NCBI GenBank assembly: GCA_037176725.1
Contig: JAZBRS010000029.1
Span: forward strand, 44,836,001 to 44,900,000
Length of the DNA: 64,000 nt
Direction: 5' to 3'
Origin: Posidonia oceanica
Taxonomy: Eukaryota; Streptophyta; Magnoliopsida; Alismatales; Posidoniaceae
Shown: in pieces, positions 1 through 11,099 of the stretch
Position numbering within the stretch: the first letter of the stretch is position 1
Layout of the letters: each line of letters starts with the position of its first letter
Translations under genes and position numbers: made by a program
The notes under the pieces: model-generated
Database searches by the model: none
What the model was told of the DNA's origin: nothing
What the model saw: the letters and a program-made list of their open reading frames with translations, nothing else

Positions 1-308
1 ACATGATAGATTGCTTGTATGAATTTGCATAACAATAGTGTATGACATGAGATAGGATTTCTTGAATCTATTTTGATAAATTTGATTTAAGTCAAATGAG
101 ATATGATTTCTGCTTACATGAGACAAGATTATTGTAAAGTGAGATATGATTGCGGTCTACAAAATATGATTGCTATTACTTTATGTCAAATGAGATATGA
201 TTGTTGATAATTGATTGCTTATATGAATTTGGATAACATTAGTGTATGACTTGAGATATGATAAATTCGATAAATTTGATTGCTTATATGAGATATGATT
301 GCTTGTAG
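1..308. repeat. AT-rich GATATGATT-type intronic repeat
   Basis: Short variants of a word like gagatatgattg recur every 20-60 bases, mixed with tgcttatatgaatttg. The same words fill 15272-15480 and 17100-18770, so this is the left part of the locus that element A later split. No coding frame is seen. It ends in a plausible splice acceptor, cttgtag, just before the exon at 309. Confidence 0.6.
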
Positions 309-410
309 GCACAAGTTTAATGAAAGAGCCTACACCACCAGTTCCTAAACCACTTCCTACACCACATAAGGCTAAGCTTGCAAGTTCGATTGCAAGTTCT
401 TCTTCTTTAG
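309..410 (+). pseudogene. Proline-rich exon, first copy, of the DUF1985/Ulp1-like gene
   Basis: A 102-base segment lies between an acceptor-like cttgtag and a donor-like GTAAA. Read from its third base it is open and gives a Pro/Lys/Ser-rich peptide containing PTPPVPKPLPTPHKAK and ending SSSSL. A shorter homologous exon with the same phase lies at 15499-15561 (ISKPTPLPTPQKAK), directly before the main exons. The two exons are therefore a tandem duplication within one gene, and element A inserted at the donor of this copy. Exon borders are inferred from consensus and from agreement of phase; no transcript evidence is available. Confidence 0.5.
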
Positions 411-415
411 GTAAA
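411..415. other. Left target-site duplication of element A (GTAAA)
   Basis: The five bases just outside the TGT end of the left LTR are GTAAA; the five just outside the right LTR (15272-15276) are GTATA. This is a 4 of 5 match. The paralogous locus at 15562 reads GTATA after the same exon end, so one copy has probably mutated since insertion. Confidence 0.6.
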
Positions 416-1722
416 TGTCAAGACCCCAATCGCAACAGTACAAAAACCAAGCCCAACAAAAATTTAAAACATAATTAACTATTACATCAACAGTTAACTA
501 CGGGGCAAAACAACAAAATCTATGCCAGGAACCTGCAGTGGACAGCTACGTGACGCCCACTATACGCACTATGACTCCGAACCAGCTAACCATTTGCACT
601 TGCAACTGAAAACCACACAAAGCACACGTGAGTGACTAGAAATCGTCACCTAGCACACACCTCGCAAAAACCACGCGAGAAACAGGCATAAAAACAAGAA
701 TACAGCACAATCGGTCAAAACCCAAAATCCAGGTCCACAATAAGCATTATAATCAATTAAAACACCTTTCCCAAAGCCAATATGCTAAAACCGGGAAAGA
801 TAGGTGTTTACAAATCATTTTCACAAACCACGGCTCACTGGCCCAATACCTCAGCACAACTCAAAAATCTCCAACCTCTTAGGTTGGGAAAACACTCGGC
901 CCACTGGCCAAAACAAGGCAGAAATACCTCGTAAACAAATCCTCAATCAACACAACGGCCTACCGGCCCAAAACTCAAACCAAAACCACACGCCGTAAAT
1001 AGGCGGAAAGCATTAGGCCCAATATGGCCCAAAACTCAAATCAAAACCACACGCCGTAAATAGGCAGAAAGTATTAGGCCTAATACGGTCCAAAACTCAA
1101 CAAAAGCCTCACCAAGCCCAAAATCAGGCAAAGCTCTAGGCCTAATACGGCCAGCAACAACCAAACACAGCCCCACGGGCACAAAACCACAACTAGCCGT
1201 GTTGCCTGGTGCCAAGCAACCGACTCGGCCTCAAGTAGTAACCATGGACTCACCCCTGTAGCTCACTGCCATGAACACCCGCCCTGTGGAGGATTGTGTC
1301 CGTCCCGGCATCTCGTCACTAGAGATGCCTCAAAAGTGATCTCCACCTGGGAAAGCTACTCACCCCAACTAGGCGAGCTGTCCACAATCAGGACAAACCA
1401 CAGGGCATGTCAAATATACGGCGACCTCAGCTCAGTGCTCTGAACCACTAGAGGCTCCTCACCCCTAGGCTTAGCCAGCATCCAAAACTAGGTGAGTCCC
1501 GGTGCCCGTAACGACTAGGGTATCATGCCTAGCTACATAGGAGTATCATACCTCCGGAGTTTGCTGCTACGATACCACTAGGTACAGCCAGCACCCCGAC
1601 CCCCAAAACCTCAACCCAGGTGAGGTGTACGACACACCAGGAATGCCGTCGCATCCCCGGGTCCAGCCAATACAAGTCCTAGGGTTCGACCACAGAAAAC
1701 CTCGGCAAAATCATTTGCAAAT
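416..1722 (-). repeat. Element A 3' LTR, truncated by B
   Basis: These 1307 bases align throughout with 12377-13688 and differ mostly by transitions (for example tgtcaagacc against tgtcacgacc). They stop at the TGTTGACACC start of element B. In the element's own orientation this is the downstream LTR. Both copies contain a roughly 60-base unit with cacacgccgtaaatagg repeated two or three times (about 985-1110 and 12947-13060). Confidence 0.85.
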
Positions 1723-4700
1723 TGTTGACACCCCATTTTGACAGGCTGGATCGTTTGGAGCCTTCCGGTGGCTGCTGGACCCGAATCTAGACCCAAATCC
1801 ACACCTTCCTCTCCTTCTTTCCCCTCAAAACAAGCCCAAACCTGACCTAGGATTACCCCCCTTTCCCGAACCTGAAAACTAACCAAGATCCATAGGAAAA
1901 CTCACCCCTGATGACTTAGCAAACCCACCAAAAAGCCTGCAAAACCTCAAACCAGACCCCTCCCAAAAATCCTAGGAAACTTAGGCAAAAATACCCTTTT
2001 TCTACACCTCAAAACCCCTTCAAAACTTCCTCAAAACCAAACCAAAACTCTGGGACCAAAACTAGAAACCCTAGACCCCACACCCGCCAAGTTTCACCCC
2101 TTTCCGAGACTCCTAAGCCTTCCTTTTGCTTGAATTATCGTTTTCTCTCTCCGGGATTATCGTTTTCTCTCTCCTCTCTCTCTCTCCTGATTATCGTCTC
2201 TCTTTTCATCCCCTTCTTGCCCTCTTTCTGGCTTGACTGTGGGCCCTCTTTGTATTCCTATCCTTTCTCTATCTTATTCCTATTTTTATTTTATTTTTAG
2301 CATTTTCCCTGAATTTTAAAAATCCTTTCCCTCAAACCTATCTCTTTCCCCTTTTATTCTCCTTTTTCCCCTTTTCTTCTTCTTTTCCTTTTCCTTCTTC
2401 TCTCTTTTGCAAAAACCCATAAAAATCCTTAAAAATCTGTAAAACCCCAAAATATAAAAGAGACAAATCAGAATTCCAAGAAAAGCAACTAAAAAACATT
2501 AAACAAGTAATTAAAAACTCAAACTTAATTAAATCAAGGTAAAAAGAAAACCAAGCATGCAAACTAAAAAATGCAAAACAAACTAAAAGAAAATACTGTA
2601 AAATCAAGTAAAAAACTGAAATAAAGTCAGAACCTACCAAAAATAAAAACCCCACTAAAAGAATTAAAAAACAAATCCTAAAGAGAAGAATTAAAAATCA
2701 AACACTAAAACAAGTAATTAAAGGAGGCAAAAGACTCAACCTAATAAACATGAGAAAAAACAACATAAAACTTAATTAAAAAAGAAAAAGAAAATACAGT
2801 TGAAAGACTTAAAAAAAACACTTAATCAAACCAGAAAAATCCAACTAAAAAACATCAAGAAGAATTAACAAATAAAAGATCAAGACATAATTCAAAAGAC
2901 TTAAGAAAAGAAAACCTTAAAAGATTAAAACTAAAAGCCAAAACCCACTCTAATTAATATAAAAATAAATCCTAAAAATCCTAATTAACATCCTAAAATA
3001 CTTAACAAGAAAACACAATTTTAAAAACAATTTAAAAAGATTTAACCAACACCTAATCAAGTGGAAAACAAATTAAAAACAAAATAAAGCCCTAGAACCC
3101 TAATCAAGCCTAAAACACACTAATTAACCTAAAAACAATCATTAAAAAAATCCAATTAAACACCTAACCTACAACCCAATTCATCTAATATTTTTGTTTA
3201 TTTTTATCTTATTTTTTCCTATTTTATTTTTCTCCTTCTTTCCCTCTTTCTTTCTTTCTTCCTTTTATCTTTTCCTTTCTTCCTTACTGGGCTCATCAGC
3301 CCGTTACCCTGTTTTTTCTTTTTTTCAAATTCCGGCCCGGCCCGCAGCTACAGCACCATCTTCCTCCTTCCCTCCTCCCGCGAGCTGCTACAGGGATCGC
3401 TGGCCTGCAGCTCTGCAATGGCCTGCCACCTCCTGCTCGAGCCAGACTGGCGCGCCGAACTTCGACCGTGCTCCTGCCATCGCCACTCCGCGGCATTCAA
3501 TGACTCGCAGACCTGCAAAGCCAAGGATGGAAGTCATCAGAATTCCGAGGAAAAAAGGAGGAGAAGTCAGGCCTGAAAACGGGAGTAGGAGAGAGGAGAA
3601 AAGGTTGAGAATTGATCCGGGAGAGGGACGAGAGCATTCGAGCGCAATCCCCAGCAAGAGAGAGAGCGGTTCTTCCTCAGAAATCCACCGAAAAACGCAG
3701 GACTTCCGCCTCTTCCTTCAGCTGTGACCCAACACCCAAAACTCCTCCAGAACAACTCGAGATTCGTCCCCCAATCTCACCCAAGTCTCCTGCAATTCCT
3801 CCCTTCCTTCCCACCGAGAAACGAACCCACATTTCGCCTGAATCTACCTGAAATCCAACCGGAACCCATCTCGAATCCCTTCTGGAATTCCCCGTACTCC
3901 AGTCCATCACATCCTCTCAGACTCCGCCCCGTTACTCGCCAAGACTCCACCTACCAGAAGCACCCGACCTTCGGCCTTCTCTCCCACCATTGGCAGAGAA
4001 CTCCACCACAAACACCTTGCTTCGCTCCAGACCAGAAATCAGCTTAGCCTCCTAACTCCCTCCACACCTTCCAGAACAGCAGCCCGAGCATCCAACCTCG
4101 CTCGCCAGACCTCCAGCAACCTCCCGGAGGGTTTCACTCCACCGGACGAGCAGCAATACCCCCCCGGCCTCCGGCAGTATCTTTTGAACCCACAAACGCC
4201 GATCCTCCGTCCGAGCAGCTGAAATCCCACCTGACCGTTCGAGAAGCTTCGGAGCGTCATCTTGAAGACGCCCGGACCACCGCGAGCCGCCAGCATCCTC
4301 CGCGGCAACCGGACGACGAGCTCCGGCCGGCTCCTACACTGCTGAGGTCGGGGACGCGCTCCGGACACGATCAGAGGTAAATCCTCCTTCCCCTAGCTCC
4401 CTCTCCTCCTCCTGCTGCTTCTCCGCCGGTCAGAATCGGCTTCCGAGCCTTCCGGACGCGGCAGCAGCTCTCCGGTCTTCCTTTCTTCTCCGGCGCCGGT
4501 CCCCTGACCTCCACGACGCTCCGGCCAGCAGAGCGAACCTCGGACAGTTCCCAGAGCTCCGGACGAACGCCAGCACCAAGCTCCGCCGGTCTGCGCCTCC
4601 CCAACCTCCCCTGTCGGCGGCGACGAGTACTGCCGGCGTTCTGCTACAGTGCTCGTCGACCGCCGACTAGCACTGTTCATTTAATTTTTCTTTAGTAAAG

Positions 4701-5829
4701 TTTTAGATGTAAATATTGCATGTTTAGCTTAAGTTTTTTAATTATTGCGCTCTAGTCCTTCTGTCATTTAATGTGCTTAGTTTTAAATTAAATACTATGC
4801 TAAATTGCAGCTTTTATTTATGTTTGTCAGTATTTGCCTTTTGGTCCTGTCACTGTGCGTTTCAGTTATGATATTTTGTAGTTTAGCCCCTCTGCTTTTG
4901 TTTTTTGCATGTAGGTCCTGTCTTAAATCAGTTCATTTATTTACATGCATTTTGCCATATTGCATTGCATTCCAGGTCCCTGCATGTTTCTGATTTTGCA
5001 TGTAGGTCCATGCACTGTAGGAACTTAGCTTTTATTTTCTTATTTTGCATACTGCATTGCATTTTTTGACCTTCTGCCTTTGCATATTTGCATTTAGGTT
5101 AATTTTAAATGGACAGTAATCATTTGGCATGCATTTTAGCTTATTACATTGCATTTTTCCCCCTGATTTTTCCAAATATTGCATTTCAGTCCTGTTCCTT
5201 GATTCCAGAGCATATTTTCCATATAAAATTGCATATCTGACCCCTGCATGATTTAAAAATCACACATAGATCCTTGCATCCTTTGAAAACCATGTAAAAA
5301 GACTGTTTTGCCCCTAAGTTGCATTTTAACTCCTATGCTTGCAAAATTGCATGTAGGCCCTCCACTTGCATTCCTAGACTCCCCAGGACCCCCGTTTTCT
5401 GGAAAATTTGCATTTTAGCCCCTTTCTTTTTCAAAAATGCTTTCGAACTCCTGTTCTTTCCAAATTGCTTTTCCTTATCTTTCCTTGCCTTTTGCACGCA
5501 TTCTGCACTCATTTAATCTTGCATTTAAGCATCCCCCTTGCATACACTAGGCACTTTTAACTCCCCTTCACTTGGGAGGACCTTCAGCACACCCCTAGGA
5601 CCTCCTGAACACCTAGATCTGTTCTTCTCCCCTATTCTGGCCCTTCTGCTCCGAAGCTGCGATATCTTCCAATCCGACCGTTGGATCTCCTCAAGTAAGC
5701 TGCCCAGGCGACCGCAGCGAAGCGTTCTTCAGCATGGACCAAGCAGATCTCCGATCAGACTCCCGGATCTTCAGGTATGTCCTCCTGAACCCCTGCACTG
5801 CATTCATTTGCATGCCATTTGCATCGTTT

Positions 5830-6260
5830 TGCGTGCCTTTAGTTTTCTCGTCTCGTTTTGCGTGCGATCTTGTTTTCTCGCACCATTTTGCGTGCCGCTT
5901 CTTTGTCTTGCTCCGTTTTGCGTGCCCTTTAGTTTTCTCGCTCCGTTTTGCGTGCTTTCAAGTTTTCTCGCTTCGTTTTGCGTGCCGCTTCTTTGTCTTG
6001 CACCGTTTTGCGTGTCCTTTAGTTTTCTCGCTCCGTTTTGCGTGCCGCTTCTTTGTCTTGTCTCGTTTTGCATGCAGTCTTGTTTTCTTGCACCATTTTG
6101 CGTGCCCTTTCGTTTTCTCGTCTCGTCTTGCGTGCCCTTGTTTTTCTTGCCCGGTTTTGCGCCCTTCTTTCGTTTTCCGCACTGTTTTGCGTCCTTGTTC
6201 CGTTCCTTGCATCATTTTGCATGTCAACCTTGTTTTCGCATCTTTTCGCATTCTTGTTTC
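5830..6260 (+). repeat. LTR-internal ~30-bp minisatellite (CGTTTTGCGTGC units)
   Basis: About a dozen units of the type ctcgcaccgttttgcgtgcc, with spacers such as ctttagttttctcg and gcttctttgtcttg. The same array, with different copy number and spacers, lies in C (about 37800-38140) and, reversed, in LTR3 (about 54600-55190). LTR2 keeps only weak remnants near 44580-44720. Confidence 0.8.
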
Positions 6261-6560
6261 GTTCCTCGCACTGTTTTACGCTGTTTCCTCTTGCCTGTCG
6301 CTTGCATTGCCTGTTTTCCCCACTGTTTTGTTTTATCGCCCGCATTTGCATATAGGGCGATGATGCTTACTGTCCGGAGTTCTCACGAGCCAGGTTTCGC
6401 CCGGTTCGGAACACAGACAGCGTTGCTGAGCGCTTAGATTGCACGTTTACTTTCTTGCATTGTCTTTCATCACTTAGAGCACACCTTTGAGCATTTAGAT
6501 AGGCATTCATTGGCACTTAGGCATTCAAAGTCTGCATTTCCCTGCATATGCGAGCGTAAG

Positions 6561-6630
6561 CCTAGAAAGACCGATTCTCGGGCGTGTCGGGGGTGCCTAA
6601 CACCTTCCCCGCGCGTAACAGGAGTCCTTA
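6561..6630 (+). promoter_or_regulatory. Conserved LTR core block (GGGGGTGCCTAACACC)
   Basis: A block of about 70 bases starting cctagaaagaccgatt, with central GGGGGTGCCTAACACCTTCC and ending aggagtcctta. It recurs in C (38404-38472), LTR0 (21255-21325) and, reversed, LTR1 (about 21921-21995), LTR2 (about 44251-44320) and LTR3 (54241-54310), although the surrounding LTR sequence varies strongly. The centre can form a small hairpin (GGTG cctaa CACC). A role in RNA start, R region or 3' end formation is inference. Confidence 0.6.
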
Positions 6631-6982
6631 CCCTCTCTTGGCCCGCAATGACCATATTGCCCTTGTCCTAGGCACGAGTCACATCATTTGCATTCATTTG
6701 CATCTCATTTCTTTTGCATTGCCCTGCATTGCATCTTTTGCTTGGTTTTGCGCGATTATTCACGCATTTCCCCGGTTTTCCTCGTCTTCCGATTTAATAG
6801 ACTTGGTGGCGACTCCGATTTTGTCTTATCTTCTTCTTTTCTTTCCTTTTTTCCCTCTTTTAAATGTTTTCGAGTTAGGTCTTCCTTCTCGGACATAGCT
6901 GCTAATAGTGAGCCTGATTCCGATCGGTGCACGCGAGCTTTGGCATCGTGCATGGACGATCCGAACACTGGGATTACTACAG

Positions 6983-7000
6983 TGGCGACTCCGCTGGGGA
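6983..7000 (+). other. Primer-binding site of element B (tRNA-Arg type)
   Basis: TGGCGACTCCGCTGGGGA begins two bases after the LTR end. It fits the 3' end of a plant tRNA-Arg including its CCA, over 18 bases as recalled. Ogre-type elements are known to use tRNA-Arg. Confidence 0.8.
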
Positions 7001-7420
7001 TACTAGACTCTGGCTTTCGCCTCCGCTTTCGCTCGCTTAGGATTTGCTTTCTTTGTTTGCCTTTGTGTCTTTTGCCTTGCTTTTGCTTGTTTGCTCGCCT
7101 GTCCGCTTTGCCCAGCGAAGTCGACAGTGGCGACTCCGCTGGGGACTACTAGACTCCGGCTTTCGCCTTTGCTTTCGTTCGCTTGCTTTGCGTCTTTGTT
7201 TGCCTTTGTGCCTTTGTCTGTCCTGTCTGTTTGTTTGTCTGCCTGTGTCGGCTCCCAGCGAGTCGCACAGTGGCGACTCCGCTGGGGATACTAGACTCCG
7301 GCTTTCGCCTTCGCTTTCGCTCGCTTGGGATTTGCTTTCTTTGTTTGTCTTTTGTGCCTTCTTTGCCTGTTTTGCTCGCTTTTCTGTGCAAGCTCCTAGC
7401 AAGTCGCTTCGTTGCTACTT
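6983..7420 (+). repeat. Three tandem leader units, each carrying a PBS copy
   Basis: Units start at 6983, 7128 and 7271 (spacing 145 and 143 bases). Each begins TGGCGACTCCGCTGGGGA, then ctactagactccggctttcgcc and a T/C/G-rich tail with ctttgtttgcctttg. The third runs on into unrelated sequence near 7420. The PBS word is unchanged in all three. A shorter relative, TGGTGGCGACTCC, lies inside the LTR at 6804-6816. Confidence 0.85.
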
Positions 7421-7597
7421 TGCTTAGGTTTTGCACCTCTTTCGCCTCGGTTCGCGCTCTCTTTTTCTTGGCTCTGTTTCTCTGCTTGTTTATTTGCCTA
7501 TTGTCTTGCTTATGCTCTTACTTCCTTTACAGCTTACTTGTCTTTATTTTCCTTGCCTTACTTGTTTATTAATGCTTTAGTTATCGCACATTGCTCC

Positions 7598-8960
7598 CTG
7601 ATGTGCTGCCATCTCACAAGAACCAGTGGAATCACCTTATTCCGCAACACCTGTTCTCTACGATCAACAATCTGGACAGCCTCCTCAAGATAGGAGAGAT
7701 CTTCCTGGAGCACCTCTGACTGAACAGGGATCACCTGTGAAACATCAGCCAGACACTTCCTTCGCATGGAGATGTGGAACACACTGTGCACTGCCAACAG
7801 CTCTAGGGGTAGGGCCAATCTATAGGCTACTTCACCGACCCTCTGTGTGATCTGGTACGGGCCAATATAGTGGGGACTCAGCTTCCCACGCTTGCCAAAC
7901 CTCATCACGCCTTTGGTCGGTGAAACCTTCAAGAACACAAAGTCTCCCACCAGGAACTCCAACGGTCTCCGCCTCTGGTCAGCATAGCTCTTCTGCCAAC
8001 TCTATGCAGTCACAAGCCTTCTACAGATCAAGTCCACCTTGTCAGCATACTGTTGCACAATCTCAGGACCAAGAAGCTGTCGCTCTCTTACCTGGCTCCA
8101 GCAAACCAGAGATCTGCAGGGCCTACCATATAGAGCCTTGTATGGTGCCATCCCGATGCTAGAGTGGTAACTATTATTGTATGCAAACTCAACCAACGGT
8201 AGGTGGTCTTCCCAACTTCCTTACAAGTCCAGGGCACAAGCTCTCAACATATCTTCTAGAGTCTGGATAGTCCTCTTTGTCTGACCATCCGTCTGAGGGT
8301 GGAATGCTGTACTGAAATTGAGCACTGTGCCAAAAGCTTCCTACAGAGTCCTCCATAATCTTGAGGTAAACCACGTGTCTCTATCAGACACTATGGATAC
8401 AGGAACACCATGCAGCCAAACAATCTCTGATACGTACAGTTCTGCCAACTACCGTAAGGGAAGATTCACCCGAATAGCATGAAAATGAACTGACTTGGTT
8501 AGCCGATCAACGATCACCCACATGGTGTCGTTCTTCCTCATGGTACGCGGCAACCTAGTCACAAAATCTATAGGGATGTGCTCCCATTTCCATTCCAGTA
8601 TGTCCAACGGCTATAGGGTTCCACCAGGTATCTGATGCTCTGCCTTGACTAGCTGGCAGGTTGCACACCTTGCCACATAGTTAGCAACTTCTCTCTTCAT
8701 GCCAGGCCACCAAAAGTTCTGCTTCAGATCCTGGTACATCTTCGTGGATCTTGGGTGGACGGTGTACTTGGATCGATGGGCTTCATCTAGTAGCCTCCGC
8801 CTGGCTTCCTCGTACTGGAGCACATACAGGCGCTGATCAAACCTCAATTCCCCATGTACACCGAGAGAAAAGTCTAGCGCTTCCCTAACGTGCATCTTCC
8901 CAACTATCGCCTGAATGAAGGGGTCCATCTGCTGACAGGCAATAATGAACTCCACTTGCT
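7598..8960 (-). pseudogene. Element A integrase with partial chromodomain
   Basis: Minus-strand pieces encode an integrase. The zinc-binding part is in 8611-8960 (a His pair, then CATC before QLVKAEHQ); part of the catalytic core at 8002-8196 has AYNNSYHSSIGMAPYKALYG; the C-terminal part at 7598-7962 has the GPY motif (YIGPYQI) and the VHSVFHIS stretch typical of chromoviruses. A chromodomain begins (DRREQVLRNKVIPLVLVRW) but is cut off near 7600 by element B. Several stops and frame changes lie between the pieces (about 8200-8610), so no full enzyme is encoded. This enzyme would insert the element's cDNA; chromodomains are thought to direct insertion to marked chromatin. Confidence 0.85.
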
Positions 8961-9345
8961 TGGGACGAACAGACAAGCTCGCCATGTAGGCACCGCCTGC
9001 TCCCCGATGTAGTCTCTTGAGTTCACAGTTAGCCAGATCCTCCAGCATGGTCCATTCCTTGACCATCAGGCTTGCCATGATGTGCGTACGCCGGCTCAGA
9101 GCATCGGTGACCACGTTGGCCTTCCTAGGGTGGTAGGACAAACAGAAGTCATAGTCCTTGAGGTATTCCACCCACCTCCGCTGCCGCATGTTGAGGTCCT
9201 TCTGAGTAAATATATACTTTAGACTCTTGTGATCCGTGTAGACCTCGAACTGCTCCCCATACAGGTAGTGTTGCCAAAGCTTCAGCGCGAACACCATGGT
9301 AGCCATCTCTAGATCATGGGTAGGGTAGTTCTTCTCGTGGTCCTT
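8960..9345 (-). pseudogene. Element A RNase H
   Basis: The segment with [20 protein letters not shown] and [20 protein letters not shown] matches the RNase H of Ty3/gypsy polyproteins. It directly follows RT and precedes the integrase zinc domain, as expected. An in-frame stop near 9345 separates it from the RT piece. The enzyme degrades the RNA strand during reverse transcription. Confidence 0.85.
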
Positions 9346-10376
9346 CTACTGACGGGAGGCATAAGCCACAACATTACCATGCTGCATCAGAACACTACCC
9401 AAACCAACACCACTAGCATCACTATAAATAGTGAAGCCACCACTACCAGAAGGCAAGGTCAGAACAGGAGCAGAAGTTAGACGAGCCTTCAACTCATTGA
9501 AACTCGCTTCACAGTGTTGGTCCCAAATAAATGGAACCCCTTGCTTGGTGAGAGCTATCAGGGATGAAGCAATAGAAGAGATATCCCTGATAAACCTCCT
9601 GTAGTAACCTGCCAATCCCAAGGAACTTCTATTCTCTGTTACATTCCTGGGTCTCTGCCAATTGCTAACTGCCTCAACCTTGGCAGGATCAACTCTGACG
9701 CCGTCTCCAGAGATAAGGTGGCCAAGGAACATAACTTCACTCAACCAGAACTCACACTTGGAGAACTTGGCATACAATTGGTGTTGCCTCAGAACATCCA
9801 GCACCGCCCTCAGATGTTGGGCATGAGCTTCCTCATATGAAGAGTAGACCAAGATGTCGTCTACAAAGACCACAACAAACTGGTCCAAGTAAGGCCTGAA
9901 GATCCAGTTCATCAATTCCATGAATGCGGCAGGGGCGTTGGTTAAGCCGAAGGGCATAACCGTAAACTCATAGTGGCCATACCGCATCCGGAAAGCAGTC
10001 TTCTGAATGTCTAAATCATGGATCCTCAACTGGTGATATCTTGATCTCAGATCAATTTTCGAGAAGACAGAAGCAGACTGCAACTGGTCAAACAGGTCTT
10101 CAACGTGGGGCAAGGGATACTTGTTCTTCACTGTAATCTGGTTCAACATCCGATAGTCTATACACAATCGGAGTGAACCATCCTTCTTACAGACGAACAT
10201 GATAGGTGCTCCCCACGGAGCCACACTTGGCCTGATGAACCCCTTGTCCAGCAACTCTTGCAGCTGAGCCTGAGCTCTTGCAATTCAGTTGGCGCCATCC
10301 GATAAGGATTCTTTGCAACAACACCACTACCCGGGGTCAGCTCAATAAAGAACTCTACTTCCTTGTGAGGTGGCAT
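9346..10376 (-). pseudogene. Element A reverse transcriptase
   Basis: Clear Ty3/gypsy RT. The order seen is [50 protein letters not shown] and the catalytic FVDD box ([13 protein letters not shown]), followed by [15 protein letters not shown] and [13 protein letters not shown]. The N-terminal part lies in another frame at 10158-10376 (MPPHKEVEFFIELTPG), so there is a frameshift near 10250. In a complete element this enzyme copies the RNA genome into DNA. The frame is otherwise open for 302 codons (9346-10254), the best preserved part of A. Confidence 0.93.
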
Positions 10377-10409
10377 GCCAGGCAGATCATCAGGAAAAAC
10401 GTCAGGATA

Positions 10410-10919
10410 TTAACACACAACAGATATGTTGTGAACACATGACTCCGGAGAAGTAGAGGAAACCACACTAGCAAGGTACCCCACACATCCCTGTGTCAAA
10501 GACTTGTAAGCCTTCATAGCAGAAATCACAAGCTTAGGCTCACCCTGGCGCACACCTTGCACAAAGAAGGAACCAGCATCTGTAGCTCCAAAGAAGATCC
10601 TCCTACGCGCACAATCGATCAAAGCAGAATGTTGGCTCAGCCAGTCCATGCCCAAGATGACATCATACTCAATCATGCTCATGAGGATGAGAGTGGCATC
10701 GAACTCTCGGCCATTCAGCTCCAGATCGACAGAAGGCAGATATCTCCACGCAAAACTGTGCTCACCTAACGGCGTTACCACGTCCAGGTGGAAAGCTAAC
10801 TTGGCTGGTACATCATCCAGCTCCGCTGCAAATGACTCGAAGACAAAAGAGAACGTGCTCCTTGAGTCAAACAGAACTTTGGCCATTCGGCCCACCACAA
10901 GATAAGAACCTAAGGCCAA
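10410..10919 (-). pseudogene. Element A aspartic protease
   Basis: An open frame of 169 codons encodes a retropepsin-like domain: VLFDSRSTFSF at the active-site position, later VILGMDWLSQH, the conserved second flap region. The usual active site is D-(S/T)-G; here the third position is Arg, so the protease is probably inactive. It lies between gag and RT, as usual. Upstream, 10920-11200 carries the gag-PR linker with several stops. Confidence 0.85.
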
Positions 10920-11099
10920 AGCACAACCAACAGCATCCCCAATAAAACAACAAGATTCATATTACAGGGGAGAGAAACAACAACATACAATGGGTCACAC
11001 TACCCAAAGAAAACTACGGGGACTTATCCTTTATAACATCACCAGAGGGCCCACAATCGGGAGCTGAAATGGTGAACACACGCCCCTGGGTCGGCTACT

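Larger units (their letters stand above)
1723..6981 (+). repeat. LTR of element B (5.26 kb)
   Basis: Runs from TGTTGACACC to GGATTACTACA and is followed directly by the PBS. Blocks in order: a C/A-rich start; CT-rich runs (2140-2210, 2340-2400); an A-rich, poorly coding block (2400-3180); a GC-rich block (3340-4670); a block of degenerate repeats around gcattttagcccctgcat (4690-5530); a roughly 30-base minisatellite with CCGTTTTGCGTGC (5830-6260); then two blocks shared by the family's LTRs (about 6355-6450 and 6561-6630). The open frames here (for example 5538-6437) come from repeats without stop codons and are not genes. The termini are fixed by solo LTR C and its target duplication. Confidence 0.85.
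1723..7597 (+). mobile_element. Element B: 5' part of a Tat/Ogre-like LTR retrotransposon
   Basis: Starts with TGTTGACACCCC, the same terminus as LTRs C, G, LTR2 and LTR3. It contains a complete 5259-bp LTR (1723-6981), a tRNA-Arg-type PBS and about 600 bases of leader, then passes directly into the integrase of element A near 7597. No gag, pol or 3' LTR follows, so B is a 5' fragment left after a deletion that removed its body and part of A. The left flank is CAAAT; the right duplication is lost. The exact junction (about 7590-7605) was placed by where the A integrase frame stops resembling its family. Confidence 0.75.

Noticed and set aside
5538..6437. 299-codon open frame, Phe/Cys/Leu-rich, in LTR B
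   Set aside because: It lies in the CGTTTTGCGTGC minisatellite, which lacks stops in several frames on both strands; the same occurs at 37507-38222 and 54431-55488. The composition follows the repeat and no domain is seen.
6804..6816. TGGTGGCGACTCC taken as the real PBS, with the LTR ending at about 6803
   Set aside because: Solo LTR C continues about 165 bases past this motif to TACTACA and then shows a perfect GTTGT duplication, so the LTR end is at TACTACA.
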